A program made the translations under genes and the position numbers. Below the pieces are notes generated by a model. That model did not search any database and was not told the origin of the DNA. It saw only the letters and a list, made by a program, of their open reading frames with translations. A stretch of 64,000 nucleotides of DNA from Steinernema hermaphroditum (Eukaryota; Nematoda; Chromadorea; Rhabditida; Steinernematidae), in assembly GCA_030435675.1 (NCBI GenBank), contig CM059623.1:2444012-2508011 (forward strand), given 5' to 3'. This document shows, in pieces, positions 34,454 through 46,319 of the stretch (within the stretch, counting starts at the first letter, position 1; each line of letters starts with the position of its first letter).

Positions 34454-35620
34454 ATGCTGCTGGTGATCCGCGTCATCGAGTACGCGAGCACCGCGCTGTC
34501 CATCCTCTGTCTGCCGGTCAACGTCGCCTTCCTCGTCCTCCTCTACAGGGAGCGCAACAATGCGCCCTTCTGCAGCTCGTTCTTCAAGCTCTGCCGTCAC
34601 CTGACCATCGCCGACATCCTCATGATGCTCTTCTCGTCGGTGCTCTTCAAGTTCCCCATCTACGGCTGGGTGCCGACGAAGTTCGTGTGGGAAATCGAGC
34701 CGTGGTCGGTGATTCCCGTCCTTGGGGTGAACTACTTCGGCCACGCTCAGGCGATCGGAGTCATCGGCATCGCACTAAATCGGTGAGTCGGCTAAACCTC
34801 TTAGCTCACCTGGAGATAAGGTCCCCTTCCCCTCCGACGTACTCCGACCCTTAGGCGTTCTCCCTTTGTTCCAATGTTTATTTGTTCCCTTATCGCTTCG
34901 GCAATGGTGTGATCGATCGATTTCAGCTTCACCGCCGTATACACGCCGTCGAAGCATCGCCACTTCTGGTGGAAACAGGCGCACATCAACCTTCTCCTCG
35001 TCCTCCAATGGGTGCTTCCACTCCTTTCTGTCTTCCCGCTCTTCTTCGCCGAGTTCACTTTTGTCCGAAACAACTACACCGGAGGAATTCTGTTCTACGC
35101 CCGTGACCACACCTTCCACCGCATCTACTTCCTCGGCATGGCCGTCCTCGACGGCGTCGTCATCAACGCCTTTGTCAGCGTCATCTACATCTGCATCTTT
35201 GTCAAGGTGCGGAAGCACGTCCGCGTCAGGAAGCCACAGGAGCTCGTGCTTCGCCTTGCCAGCTCCGCCTTCCTCATCTTCATTCTCTACCTCGCCCTCG
35301 GCGTCTTTTCGCTCCTTTCCGCGCTGGCTCCGCCCGACGATCCGTGGATGTATAGAACCATATGGTTTTTGGTCAATGACCTACTCTGCAGGTAAGTGAA
35401 GCACTAGACCTACGGGACTAGGACCCTTACAAACAAGACACCATAATTGTTCAGCACAAATGCACCGATTCTGCTGGCGATGAACAAGCCGATCAGAACG
35501 GCGTTCTTCCGGATGCTCGGGTTGGCAAAAGGAGATCGAGTGTGCCGGAGTACCGTATTCATCAACGATCGAGGAAATTCAGAAACCAAACCAGTGATAA
35601 AGAAATCTCAGGATGTATAA
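34454..35620 (+). CDS. Serpentine 7TM chemoreceptor-like protein, 319 aa
   Basis: Exons are 34454-34782, 34927-35391 and 35455-35620; phases agree. Several long hydrophobic segments fit a 7TM receptor: near residues 5-28, 45-62, 80-105 and, after NRFTAVYTPSKHRHFWW, further segments to about 265. The NRFTAV-x-P-x-K/H...FW motif after TM3 is typical of nematode Srg-superfamily receptors (srg, srv and relatives); I cannot decide the subfamily. Expected at sensory-neuron membranes, coupling to G proteins (inferred). Coding GC content is higher than in the flanks. Confidence 0.8.
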
Positions 35621-35928
35621 ATTCAGCTACATGTACAAATAGATTGCAAAGGTGGAAATTATATCTCTGTTTGACCTATTGGATCAACGACATGATGCCA
35701 AAACACACACCTTATTATCGCGCTTCGCTGGGACTGAATCTGGCAGCGTCGAGGCGAAGTAAAGACCTTCGGTGTACATTTCGACCTCGCAGAGAACATT
35801 CATGAAGGCACAGGGATGTCTGGCGGCGGTGATCAACTTCTTGGCCAAATGTATTCATTTGTGATATTGATGAACACAAAAATTATCAATTTAACTTTTG
35901 TGGTAATTCCGTTGAATTGGTTACAGAG

Positions 35929-36001
35929 GCCCGGTTAGCTCAGTCGGTAGAGCACCAGGCTCTTAATCTGGCTGTCGCGGGTTCGAGCCCCGCATCGGGC
36001 T
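35929..36001 (+). tRNA. tRNA-Lys(CTT), A31G variant
   Basis: Same as the other Lys copies except position 31, which turns the last anticodon-stem pair into G-T. Folding should be kept. Confidence 0.92.
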
Positions 36002-36124
36002 AATGTTTTGTTTTCACTCATCGATTCTGTCAAAGACGTCTTTTCGGTGATGTCATTGAAACTTTTTCGAGTTTTACCAACGATCTAATAGATCATACAC
36101 GTGACGAAGCAAAATGAAAAAAGT

Positions 36125-36209
36125 TCCAACCAGCCGGATTCGAACCAGCGACCTAAGGATATCTGACCAACACTACAGTCCTCCGCTCTACCAACTGAGC
36201 TATGGTTGG
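36125..36209 (-). tRNA. tRNA-Tyr(GTA) with 12-nt intron
   Basis: Acceptor CCAACCA/TGGTTGG, anticodon GTA, and a 12-nt intron one base 3' of the anticodon, as is usual for tRNA-Tyr. Total 85 nt. Confidence 0.95.
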
Positions 36210-36606
36210 ACAAATGTTACTTGGTAGACAAGCATATATGACACTGCGATAATCAAAAAACAATCAGAAAATTTTAAAATCTACAATTTTGGAACTTAGC
36301 TGAGTTGCTTAGGGCATGCCCACGAGCGTAACCATTATCTTCTCATTGTCAAAAATGCTTCGTCCGCATCGTTCTTAACTCAGAAATATCGTACATTCGT
36401 TTCCGCGCAAATTTAAATTGATTTTCTTCGCGCTATGCGGTCAAGAAAACGCTATTTTCTGGGTTTTCTTAGCTCTATTCTGTCGATACGTTCTCAGACA
36501 CGTTAAACATCTTGCTTATCTTCGATTTCAGACGACGTTGTGTCTAGCCGTGTCGCTAAACTCACTTACAAAGCCTTCTTCTTATATCCTCTTTTCAGAC
36601 CTTCAC

Positions 36607-37512
36607 ATGATGGAAAACGTCTCGCCCACGTTCTGCAGCGGCGTCATCTCCTTGCTGCGTCTCGTCCCCTACGAGACAAAGAAGAAGTTCGAGTACATCA
36701 GCCCCTCTTGGAAACTGGCCTGCTCAGCCTATGCCGAAAACTCCGAAACCCTGAAGATCATCGTTCGACCCAAAACTACATGCACTCGCTGGGAGTACTG
36801 CTTTGTCGGTACGAAATATTTCTCCCTCGAGGAGATGCTGAAGAAGAACCGCAACATGACCCGCATTAATAATGTAGTCTTTCAATATGGAAAGATGGCT
36901 CACCAGCAGTTTCGCGAGATCTCAAAGGAGGAGCTGAAAACGCAACTCATTCCCTACGTCGCCGCCCAGCTCAATCGCTTTTCGACCCTTCAATGTGACC
37001 TGGAAAGAAGCCCAGAAACCGAAGACGTCCTGGGGGCGTTCTACAAGGCATCCAGCAATAGAGCCAGCTTTACATCAATCACCATGAACTACCAAGGCCA
37101 AGCCAGCGAAGATTTCTTGGCTGCCCAAATCGAGGATTCAGCGTCTTGCAGTGTCATTTTGAGAGGAACAGGCTGGCCCATCACCGTCAAACATCACCTA
37201 CTGACTCTTATTGCGGGTAAAGCCTACTATCTCAATGTGTGCGAAACGGACATCGACTTGGATCCCGTCACATTCGCGTCGATCTTCAACTTGTGGCTGA
37301 AGAAAAAGACCGATTCCCACAATAAGACGAGCTTTCCTCAAGTTTCGGACTTTACGGCGATGAAGCAGATTAGGCCCGATCTCCAGATCCCTAAGGATCG
37401 CGAGTTCACTGGAGTTGAGTGGAGCCTAGGAGAGAAGACCACTGCTGAAACGGACAAGCATCGCTTGGGATTCTATGTACATCAGAAGGATACTTATATT
37501 TCGTTTCATTGA
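36607..37512 (+). CDS. Nematode F-box-like family protein, 301 aa
   Basis: A single exon starting MMENVSPTFC, 8 bp behind a CTTTTCAG acceptor. I recognise no catalytic motif. The short N-terminal block (NVSPTFCSGVISLLRLV) resembles the F-box-like start of expanded nematode families. The C-terminal half holds a conserved W-P-x-T-x-K and F-x-x-LFNLW-like region, shared with the gene at 39159 (WPSTIK and FTTLFNLW). A role as a substrate adaptor for ubiquitin ligases is a guess. The last third is part of a perfect tandem duplication. Confidence 0.7.
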   Translation: MMENVSPTFCSGVISLLRLVPYETKKKFEYISPSWKLACSAYAENSETLKIIVRPKTTCTRWEYCFVGTKYFSLEEMLKKNRNMTRINNVVFQYGKMAHQQFREISKEELKTQLIPYVAAQLNRFSTLQCDLERSPETEDVLGAFYKASSNRASFTSITMNYQGQASEDFLAAQIEDSASCSVILRGTGWPITVKHHLLTLIAGKAYYLNVCETDIDLDPVTFASIFNLWLKKKTDSHNKTSFPQVSDFTAMKQIRPDLQIPKDREFTGVEWSLGEKTTAETDKHRLGFYVHQKDTYISFH

Positions 37513-38710
37513 TGTTCCTCTGTAATCTATAAATGTGCTATAAATGTATCTCATGTTGCCAATGGTCTTCCAAGTAGAATCGAGAAGTCAACATCCGTGA
37601 TCGCTATGTATTTTACAGTACATTTTCGCCCTATAACAGAGATGTGCAATCAATCTGAGAGTTGAAATGAATGTGTGATTTTTTACACATTTTTTGTGCG
37701 TTCTACACGTGCATATATAAACATCAGCTGTTGCCTTGGCGCAAACCCACATACGACATAAAAATCACATGTTCGTACCTACGTGTTTTCCCGCCTTGTC
37801 TTTTTTACTTTACATTCCCTGTTTATACTTAGGGGATAAGCGTGATACGAGTCGAGATTTTCTAGCGATGCTATCCGTGAAGCGCTGATCGTATTGCTTA
37901 CGAGGTGTTCGATATTTGAAAAGATAGCGTTTTTGTTGGAACAGGCTGGCCCATCACCGTCAAACATCACCTACTGACTCTTATTGCGGGTAAAGCCTAC
38001 TATCTCAATGTGTGCGAAACGGACATCGACTTGGATCCCGTCACATTCGCGTCGATCTTCAACTTGTGGCTGAAGAAAAAGACCGATTCCCACAATAAGA
38101 CGAGCTTTCCTCAAGTTTCGGACTTTACGGCGATGAAGCAGATTAGGCCCGATCTCCAGATCCCTAAGGATCGCGAGTTCACTGGAGTTGAGTGGAGCCT
38201 AGGAGAGAAGACCACTGCTGAAACGGACAAGCATCGCTTGGGATTCTATGTACATCAGAAGGATACTTATATTTCGTTTCATTGATGTTCCTCTGTAATC
38301 TATAAATGTGCTATAAATGTATCTCATGTTGCCAATGGTCTTCCAAGTAGAATCGAGAAGTCAACATCCGTGATCGCTATGTATTTTACAGTACATTTTC
38401 GCCCTATAACAGAGATGTGCAATCAATCTGAGAGTTGAAATGAATGTGTGATTTTTTACACATTTTTTGTGCGTTCTACACGTGCATATATAAACATCAG
38501 CTGTTGCCTTGGCGCAAACCCACATACGACATAAAAATCACATGTTCGTACCTACGTGTTTTCCCGCCTTGTCTTTTTTACTTTACATTCCCTGTTTATA
38601 CTTAGGGGATAAGCGTGATACGAGTCGAGATTTTCTAGCGATGCTATCCGTGAAGCGCTGATCGTATTGCTTACGAGGTGTTCGATATTTGAAAAGATAG
38701 CGTTTTTGTT
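37165..38710 (+). repeat. Perfect tandem duplication, 2 x 773 bp
   Basis: Unit 1 is 37165-37937 and unit 2 is 37938-38710; I found no difference between them by eye. The unit covers the last third of the F-box-like gene plus 425 bp of 3' flank. There is only 1-2 bp of microhomology at the junctions. Confidence 0.92.
37938..38285 (+). pseudogene. 3' fragment of the F-box-like gene
   Basis: The duplicated tail of the gene at 36607. The frame runs from GTGWP to the stop, but an in-frame TGA lies at 37917-37919, just upstream, and no start codon or promoter was captured. Confidence 0.85.
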
Positions 38711-39158
38711 GTGCGTTTTTGTGATTTACGGCTCTCGGATTGCGAAACTTCACAAAGTCGGCATGTCTGTCGTCTGCGGAACGTTTGTAGACTGATTTTT
38801 ATGTACATAGAGACGTCTGCATTTGAGACAATTGGATGAGCCAAAAAGGGCATTTAGGCAGAATTCTAGGAAGCCATTTTCGAAGGCATTTTATCTGTAG
38901 ACCAGTTGGATAATGAAAATTACAGGCGGAAAGCAACGGTCCGACTACTGAATGTCTCTTGGCAGACTACACACTCTAGACTTCTACCTACTAGATGTCC
39001 TTTTGGAACACCCATTTGTCACCAAAGATGCCGCGCTCATTTTCGAACAAATTAACGAGTTGAGGCCTGCCTTCGTCCGAGAATTTAGACGTCCGTGACG
39101 CGTGTTTACCCTTTCCGTCTACATCGAGATATACACAAGTTCGCTTTCAGACGCTATC

Positions 39159-40127
39159 ATGAACAACATACCCGTAGAGTTCTGTTCCGGAGTCGTCGCC
39201 CGTCTAGAACGCAACTACTTTTTTTGCCGCGACCATTTGGACCTGGGAGCGACGTGGAAGCTTGCCGTCATCTCCCATTTCGAGAACACTGAAAAGCTAA
39301 AGGTGATCCTGCGCCCGAAGCCTACCGCCTCCTGCTGGGAATACGCTTTCATCGGCCAGAAATACTTCAGCTTCGAAGAAATGCGGGCGAAAAATCAGCT
39401 CTACACAAGAATTACCGAAGTGGAGTTCCGAAAAGAGTATGTGGCGCCGAAGAGAGCCACGACAAGCAAAGAAGATCAAGATGAAAAACCCGAATCGATC
39501 GCCGAAACACCCTTTTATGTCTTCCGCGACATCTCCAAAGAAGACGTGAAGAACGAATTTATTCCCTATATCGTCGGGCAGCTTGTATACGATCCCGCCT
39601 TTACATGTTCCATGGATAGAACAGAACAAACCGACGAAATTACGACTGAATTCTTCAAGGTCGCCGCCCGAAGACCCCACTTCAAAGCGATCAAAACGAA
39701 CTACCAAGGCCCAGCATGTGAAGAATTCATCGCGGTTCAAGAGGAGCTCATGAAATGCCGAGGCTTCCTCACCCTAACAGGAACCGACTGGCCATCGACG
39801 ATAAAGTCGGTTATCACGACACTTCTCTCGCGAGGAAGCTTCATTGTCGACGCCAAGACCTCCAACATCGGCCTGGATCCTGAAATGTTCACCACATTGT
39901 TCAATCTGTGGATGCAGAATGAAGACGATCCAGAACACTACGACACGAAAATGTGGTTCCGCGGCGTCATGGACACAACGGAAATCAAGAAGATCAGGCC
40001 GGATATTCAAAAGGTCGAAGTAAAAGACGGTGCTGAGAAGATTGATTGGATCCTCGAAAATGGAAATAAACATTCTTTCTTTAATTTTTATGCACATGGT
40101 GATGAAATATATATCGGATTTTATTAG
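39159..40127 (+). CDS. Nematode F-box-like family protein, 322 aa
   Basis: A single exon starting MNNIPVEFCS, 8 bp behind a GCTTTCAG acceptor. It is paralogous to the gene at 36607: shared blocks are W.LA..SH.ENTE.LK, PK.T...WEY.F.G.KYFS.EEM, NYQGPA.E.F and LFNLW. It carries an extra Lys/Glu-rich insertion at about residues 107-130. Function unknown; probably a lineage-expanded adaptor-like protein. Confidence 0.72.
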   Translation: MNNIPVEFCSGVVARLERNYFFCRDHLDLGATWKLAVISHFENTEKLKVILRPKPTASCWEYAFIGQKYFSFEEMRAKNQLYTRITEVEFRKEYVAPKRATTSKEDQDEKPESIAETPFYVFRDISKEDVKNEFIPYIVGQLVYDPAFTCSMDRTEQTDEITTEFFKVAARRPHFKAIKTNYQGPACEEFIAVQEELMKCRGFLTLTGTDWPSTIKSVITTLLSRGSFIVDAKTSNIGLDPEMFTTLFNLWMQNEDDPEHYDTKMWFRGVMDTTEIKKIRPDIQKVEVKDGAEKIDWILENGNKHSFFNFYAHGDEIYIGFY

Positions 40128-40299
40128 GCCTTATTGGTAGAATATGTAACGATGATATAGCAAGAATAAATGAATGCTCTGAAAGGGAAGGCTGGCCTTA
40201 GCACCTGTAACGGAATTTTCCTGAACTTGGGCATTCCTTGTGCTTAAGGTTCTATCACAAACACAAGAGCACTTTGGTATTAGCAAAAGGAAACAGTTC

Positions 40300-40371
40300 T
40301 TCCGATGCCGGGAATCGAACCCGGGCCTTGCGGGTGAGAGCCGCAAATCCTAACCACTAGACCACATCGGA
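40300..40371 (-). tRNA. tRNA-Glu(CTC)
   Basis: Same 72-nt Glu sequence. Its flank on the plus-strand left (ACACAAG.GCACTTTGGTAT) is shared with the copy at 45784, so the two arose by duplication. Confidence 0.95.
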
Positions 40372-40798
40372 CATGGTTGTTACGGGGAGCTAATTTGCTT
40401 ATTACGCACCGCTCGGTTTCCTCAAATCCAATGTGAAGCTTCTCAAGGATATAATGTCATTTTTTGGGTGATTTTGATTCTCAAATGAATCTGCATCCCT
40501 TCTCGAATGCACTTGGCCTCAACGCAAATCAACGTCTTTCTGTGTCAATCACATTGATATCAGATGAAACAAACACATAAATCTTTATTAGATAAATCCT
40601 ATTTACATACCCGAACTTGAGATCACAGTTAATGAGTCTAACAGAGTTTCAGCTTCTAATTGGGATCGAAACTTAGCACAAGTGGGTGTAGAGATTAGAA
40701 ACCCTATAAATCGGAACTACACTGCAAATCAACAATGGCTGGATTACCGTCTCGGTGAAGCATCCCCTGTCAAAGTATTATGAGGAGAAGAGAGGAGG

Positions 40799-42535
40799 TT
40801 ACGCATCCGAAGCCGAGTCCCCATCGTCTCCAAACATCTCCTCTTGATTGGCGGTGCGACGGCGAGATGCGAAGAGGTTCAGCTCCTCTAGTAAGCTAGG
40901 CACGAACACCGCATTCGTATCAAAATCTTCTGCTTCATCGTCGACTCCGTCCAACGGGATGTCGGAACTTGTGCCTTCATCGTCAACAAGCTCCTCCTCT
41001 GGAAGGCCCGCACGCTGACGAGCTATTCGAACGCGTTCGTTGTGCTCTCGTGCTTGACCGGCGATAGCTCCCGTGAGTTCTTTCATGATATCGGGATTGT
41101 GAATAGGAGCTAGATCGTCATCGTCGAAGAACGCGTCACCGTGTCCACGCGGGTCATCTTCGCGTTGAGCGCCTTCAAAGATCTAAATAAACTTAATGAA
41201 TGAGTGAAAAGACAACCACTTCTTCGTACTTCATAATCTGGTATATCTCGAGTCGCATTCACTACATCTTCCCCACGCTGTTCGTCATCAGCGCTAGGCT
41301 TTCTCTGTTCCAGAAGTCCGACAGTCTCAGGAAGTGGTTTCTCCTCGTCACAGCGTTTCTTTTGCGCAATTTCCAAGATACTGATAACCTCCTTGAGCGA
41401 CAAGATGATCTCTTGAGGAACATCGGCCAGAGAAGACACCGACTGGATTCTGAACAGAACCAAATACGATTGAATCCAATTTCGAAACGTACCGATCGGT
41501 AGCAACAAATAAATTAGCTTTGGCTCTCATAAAAAGAGCGTCAGCAGGAGACAATCTAGCGGGAGCATGCTGCTCAACTTTGCGGACTTGACCAACAGGA
41601 CATCTTGCTCGCAGAGTGCCAAGAAGAACGATGAGCTTGTAGATCTGCGACATGACAAGATAGTAGCGCTTCATCCAGGATGTCAATGATCGAAAGCTAC
41701 TATCCGAACATCCACAAGCTTCGAGCATAGAGCCGTCGACGATATCGTCCGCGTCACACGTGCACAGGGTAAGACGACGAATGGATAGCGCCAAAAATTG
41801 ACTGTTGTAGAGAAAGAACATCGAACGGAGCGTCTAAAATTTCATCATCAAGAGTCAGTTATGAACTTTGTGTTACCTTTAGCGATGTAAAATCAATGAA
41901 GTTCTCGGTGGACTCATCCACAAGGCCAAGCAGGGCAGCAACGTCATCGCGCATGACTTTTGACCACAACGAGCCGTCCTCTTTCCTTGAATAACTACTG
42001 TAAAATCACCGATACTTAATACGACCTACTTCGTCACAACCAAACTACGACTGAGCTCGTCGAGTGTCCCACAAGCACGGCGCATGATTGAGAGAAGCTT
42101 CAAACGTTCCTGTTCCATCACTGGGCTTTGCTGACTATCTTCTTTTTCAAGTCTAAAACCCAAGAATCACGACAGAATAGACGAAAGAACCTACGCAAAA
42201 GTTACATGATCGGTTAATTTCACGAGCCGCAAGAAACGGACGACTGCACGATCGAGATTCAGAGCTATTCGTGTCAGCAAGAAGTAGGCAGCTGCAGTTG
42301 TCAGGAGCAATCCAACGTAAACGACAGCAGCAATCAAGAGAGTTGCTGGAGAACAGTAGGCGATGACTGCTGCCAAGAACCACCACCAAGAGAAAGTCTT
42401 CGTTTCATCGAGCTTCTTCAGTTCTTGTTCGCTGTCTCGCAGAAATTCCTGATCCACCTCATCGATGAGTCCTTTTGACAAGCACCGTTCGGTGACCCAG
42501 TCCATAACCAAGCGTAGCGAAGTTTTTGTGAACAT
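40799..42535 (-). CDS. Vezatin-like membrane protein, 509 aa
   Basis: Six exons: 42535-42195, 42152-42030, 41997-41877, 41833-41493, 41449-41230 and 41182-40799; all phases agree. A TTCAG acceptor lies 5 bp before the ATG. Two adjacent hydrophobic segments (about 48-92) are followed by a long helical region (RRACGTLDELSRSLV) and an acidic tail ending NQEEMFGDDGD. That tail resembles the end of vertebrate vezatin (QEQTFGDEEE), and the position of the membrane segments also fits. Vertebrate vezatin is about 780 residues, so this form is shorter. In animals vezatin links adherens junctions to myosin VIIA and dynein; the role here is inferred. Confidence 0.65.
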
Positions 42536-42540
42536 CTCGC

Positions 42541-43380
42541 CTGAATAATTTAATATACAGATCTCAAATCGAAATAAGTGCGCGAAATAGTTAGAAACGG
42601 AGTGGATAAAGCCACATTCAGCATTAGTATCGTCAGTATTATGCATACATCTAGAGATCATCTAGACAACCGCGAAGCTCCTGTCATCTAGACATGTTCA
42701 GTTGCTGTCAGCTAGACAGCGCTAACTACAGGGTGCCCTAAAACAAGGACACTTTAGACAGAAGTCTAGCAGACGAATTTCTGCATCGTCTTTTGCAAAA
42801 TCAACGCGAAAATCGAGAAACACAATCTACCGTAGTCTCTGCCTGGTCTATCAACGATCTAGAGAGGAAAACTGACCATTTCTCCCCTGTCAACAATCAC
42901 GTATTAGACAAAATTAGATAAAAGTCTGAAATACGAAATGCGTGACGCAAAAAAAATGGTAGATTCGAGCGATTTTTGACAAATTCACGGCAATAAAAAT
43001 CGCATAAAATGAAGAAATAAAATGAACGAGTGCCTGAGGCGCATATAAGAACAGATTAGCGAGTTGACGCACAACAAAATCCACAAGAATCAACGGTTTA
43101 CGCAAAACAGTTTCTCTTCGATGTCACTAGAATTTGTGTTCTCCCCAACAGAACGAACATCTGAATTTTATTGTGCGTGATTGGGTTTTCATTGCAGCAA
43201 CATCTTGATTTTTACTGCATCAACAGCTGACGGGTACATTAACTGACACTTTCCTTATAAAAGAGTTATATCTGGGATCACTTCTTACCAATTTCCACGT
43301 CACTATCTGCTCTTCTAGCGGCTGATTATCGTGACGTCACATATTTTGTTATTCATTCATGCTTGTGCTGCTCTTTATAG
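42541..43380. other. Intergenic between divergent vezatin-like and TMEM222 genes
   Basis: It carries several TCTAGACA-like words (42661-42760) and a CAGGGTGCCC...TTTAGACAG stretch from 42729 that resembles one end of the MITE at 13920. No gene was seen. Confidence 0.5.
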
Positions 43381-44339
43381 ATGATGCATTCAGCCACGGT
43401 GCCGATCAACGACCCCGACGAGGAGCCCACGAAGAGCACAACCATGAAGGACAACTGCGATATCGAGAATCATCTATTCCCGTACTGTATCGTTTGGACT
43501 CCGATTCCGTTCATCACGTGAGTACGTTTCTCTCTGTTCATTGAGTGATGGTCGTGTTTAGATGGTTCTTCCCGTTCATCGGCCACATGGGAATCGCCAC
43601 TAGCCGTGGAATCATTCGCGACTTTGCCGGCAGTTACTTCGTGAGCGTACGTTTCAGCAGTTATTGATAGGTGTCGCTGATCTATGGATAATCGAGAAGT
43701 ACGGCGTCGTCCTTGACAGCAGATCGCGCTTCTAGGTGATTCACGGAGGGCTGCGTTTTTTATCGCATTCAAAAATAAGGTCCTATTCAAATTATGGCTG
43801 TTGGAAGAGCCCGATGAATCTACAAGGTTCTGCCGCACATGATTCCTGACTGAAAGAGCTTGAAAGCGTGGCTCAAACTGCATTAACTTCTCTTTATTTC
43901 AGGAAAACAACATGGGCTTCGGATGGCCGACCATGTACTGGCAGCTGAATGCCTCAAACGTCTCCGGTGGAGCTGAGGCGTACGATCGTGCGGTTCGCGA
44001 TGCGTCGGACGAGTACAAGAGTCGTGTGGTAAGCCATTTTCTCAGATTCATTATTCTGAATTTCTATTATCCAGCACAACCTCTTCTGCGACAACTGCCA
44101 CTCACACGTCGCAGATGCTCTGAATCGGATGGCGTACAACGGGCGCACCAACTACAACATGGTCAACCTCTGCTTCGGGATGATGTACCGCGGCAAATAC
44201 GTCAAGTAATCTCATAAAACATCGCCCTCTTTCATCTAGCACTCGTTTCAGCGCGCTTGGAATCGTCAAACAGTGGCTGCCGTTCACCCTGTGCTCATTG
44301 GCCATTCTCGGCGTCTTCTTGTTTATGCATCTGGCTTAA
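43381..44339 (+). CDS. TMEM222 family membrane protein, 188 aa
   Basis: Exons are 43381-43517, 43562-43646, 43903-44028, 44075-44205 and 44252-44339; phases agree. The protein is conserved end to end with animal TMEM222 (DUF778): FPYC.VWTPIP..TWFFP, IGHMGI.TS.GVIRDFAG.Y and NL.CDNCHSHVA blocks, with hydrophobic segments near NYNMVNLCF and the C-terminus. Length is close to the human protein. The start could be either of two adjacent ATGs behind a TTATAG acceptor. Molecular function is unknown in the family. Confidence 0.93.
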
Positions 44340-44699
44340 AAATTGGTATTTAATGATCTCACTATAGGTTTTATGCGTTTATGTCTTTATTTCTTTGAAT
44401 TTCTAGTGTACACAGTAAATCGTCGGCTGAAATGACTCCTCGAGATCTCGTTGAGATCCGCTCCTGGGCTTCGTAGCGCTCGCATCTCCTACCGTACGTT
44501 CTCTCCATGCCTCTAGTCTCCTAGGTTACGGTAACTATCGGAAAATCGCACTTCGTCAGGAAGACGGATAACAGTCCTTTTGGGGTAGTAATAGTCATCT
44601 TTTTTGTCATCTGCATGCTGAATAGATTATGCTTTAATCTCTATACGAATATTCAACAGAATCATCAATATCACAGTTTTCAACAACAGGCATCTTCAC

Positions 44700-46101
44700 T
44701 CAGCAAAGATGAATTCCTGGAGGCTTGTAGAGGGTCTCTAGAAGTTCATACTTGATATACCGGTCAGAGTTTAGTGTTTTACCTTTCACACTGGCCAAAA
44801 AGCTGAAGTAGGTAACACTTCCAGTGACAGCTCCAGCGGCGGCGGGATTCTCACGACGCGTAGTCGTCCGGAAGCCGTTTTCTCCGACAACCTCTACTTC
44901 CACAATGTGCCAATTGACGAGTCTAGACACACCAGCGTCTGTCTAGACGAGTGGGAGACACTTACTGAGGATCAGCGATGAGCTTCGCCCTGACCAGATC
45001 GAATCCAAGAGTGTGCGCGGCGATGGCTGCTCCGGCCATGGTGTTCACGTTGTTAGGGGCCATGGAGCACAGATTCCGGACGGGACCGTCGTAGAGGATG
45101 ACTGGATTCTCCGTCTGCTTAGCCTTGTTGTTGAGCTCAACCAGAGGACCCGTGACTTTGAGCGAATTGGGATGTTTAATCATGGTGACTGTAAGGCCCT
45201 TGATGATGTTCAGATCGGCCATCTTTTGGATGTCCATGGAGCCCCAGAAGGCGCCAGCCGGAACGAAAACGCTCCTGTTGTGCTTGGAGACGAGCTCTTT
45301 GATTGAGTCGAACGTTTTCTGGTTGGCCAGGGCTGTGGGACTGCCAACCTGGAAGTTAGGATGAGATTAGAGTCGGTGGGGACTTCTTACGAAAAGATTG
45401 CATTGCTGGAGAATGATCGAGGCATATTGGTGGACGACGTCCGGGTGAGCAACTTCGATGACCAAATCACAGGCTCTAAAGAAGAGTGCTCAATTGGGAC
45501 ACTTCACCATAGTCTTACTTTAGGTTCTCCTCGTCGATTTTTGTTAACGGAAGAACGTTCTCTTTTTCGTCTTCTGTACGGTTCCAGATTTTGGCGATTT
45601 TGAAGTTATTGTTCTTCTTGAGCTCGACTGCTAAGAACTGACCTGAAAGCAGGGGATAACTTTTGTTTAAGCATCTCAAATTTCTGAAAATGAGTAACTG
45701 TCGAGGAATAATGGTGATCCTAACCACTAAATCAAACCACCACAAACACAAGGGCACTTTGGTATTCAAAAAGGAAAAAGTTCTTCCGATGCCGGGAATC
45801 GAACCCGGGCCTTGCGGGTGAGAGCCGCAAATCCTAACCACTAGACCACATCGGACACTGGTCGCAGGTCATTCGATCGTGATGATTTTGCCCGATTTGT
45901 CGGTTTCGAAAGTTTTTTTTTATTGTTTTATCTCTCTATGATCCCTTCATTGTCTCTTGCCACACATTGTCAGCTCTGGACTCAAAATGATTGTATTGAG
46001 GACGGCGCGGAGATTACGGTATTATAGGTACGGTACGAAAACAACTCACCTAGATGGCCGTAGCCGATGATTCCGACCCGTTTTGGCTGCGACGCCGCCA
46101 T
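44700..46101 (-). CDS. aspdh: Aspartate dehydrogenase domain protein, 288 aa
   Basis: Five exons: 46101-46050, 45642-45519, 45475-45391, 45348-44966 and 44922-44700; phases agree. The N-terminal Rossmann motif is GIIGYGHLG (residues 10-18). Later blocks match animal ASPDH: DLVIEVAHP, VGSPTALA, RSVFVPAGAFWG, PVRNLCSMAPNNVNTMA, RRENPAAAGAVTGS and the C-terminal PGIHLC. The enzyme is predicted to convert L-aspartate and NAD(P)+ to iminosuccinate/oxaloacetate and ammonia. It starts 218 bp downstream of the sterol methyltransferase stop on the same strand, with its own acceptor 2 bp before the ATG, consistent with an operon. Intron 1 contains a tRNA-Glu. Confidence 0.92.
45784..45855 (-). tRNA. 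tRNA-Glu(CTC), intronic
   Basis: Same 72-nt Glu sequence, in intron 1 of the aspartate dehydrogenase gene, same strand. It shares its flank with the copy at 40300. Confidence 0.95.
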
Positions 46102-46319
46102 ATCTGTACACGTGTGGCTGAGTAAAGCGAAGAGCCGCGAGTCGCGAAATCGAACGGTCGGAGAGGTGATCGGCTCCTCTCCGCCGCTCTGTTTACTTTA
46201 AGAAGGCGCCGCGGCCACGGTCCGACAAACCGACATAAGTTCAGAGAAGCAAGTGCACAACGGGAGACCACACACGAAGGCGAAGAATTTATTACGAAAC
46301 TCATGGAGTGATGGAGTCG

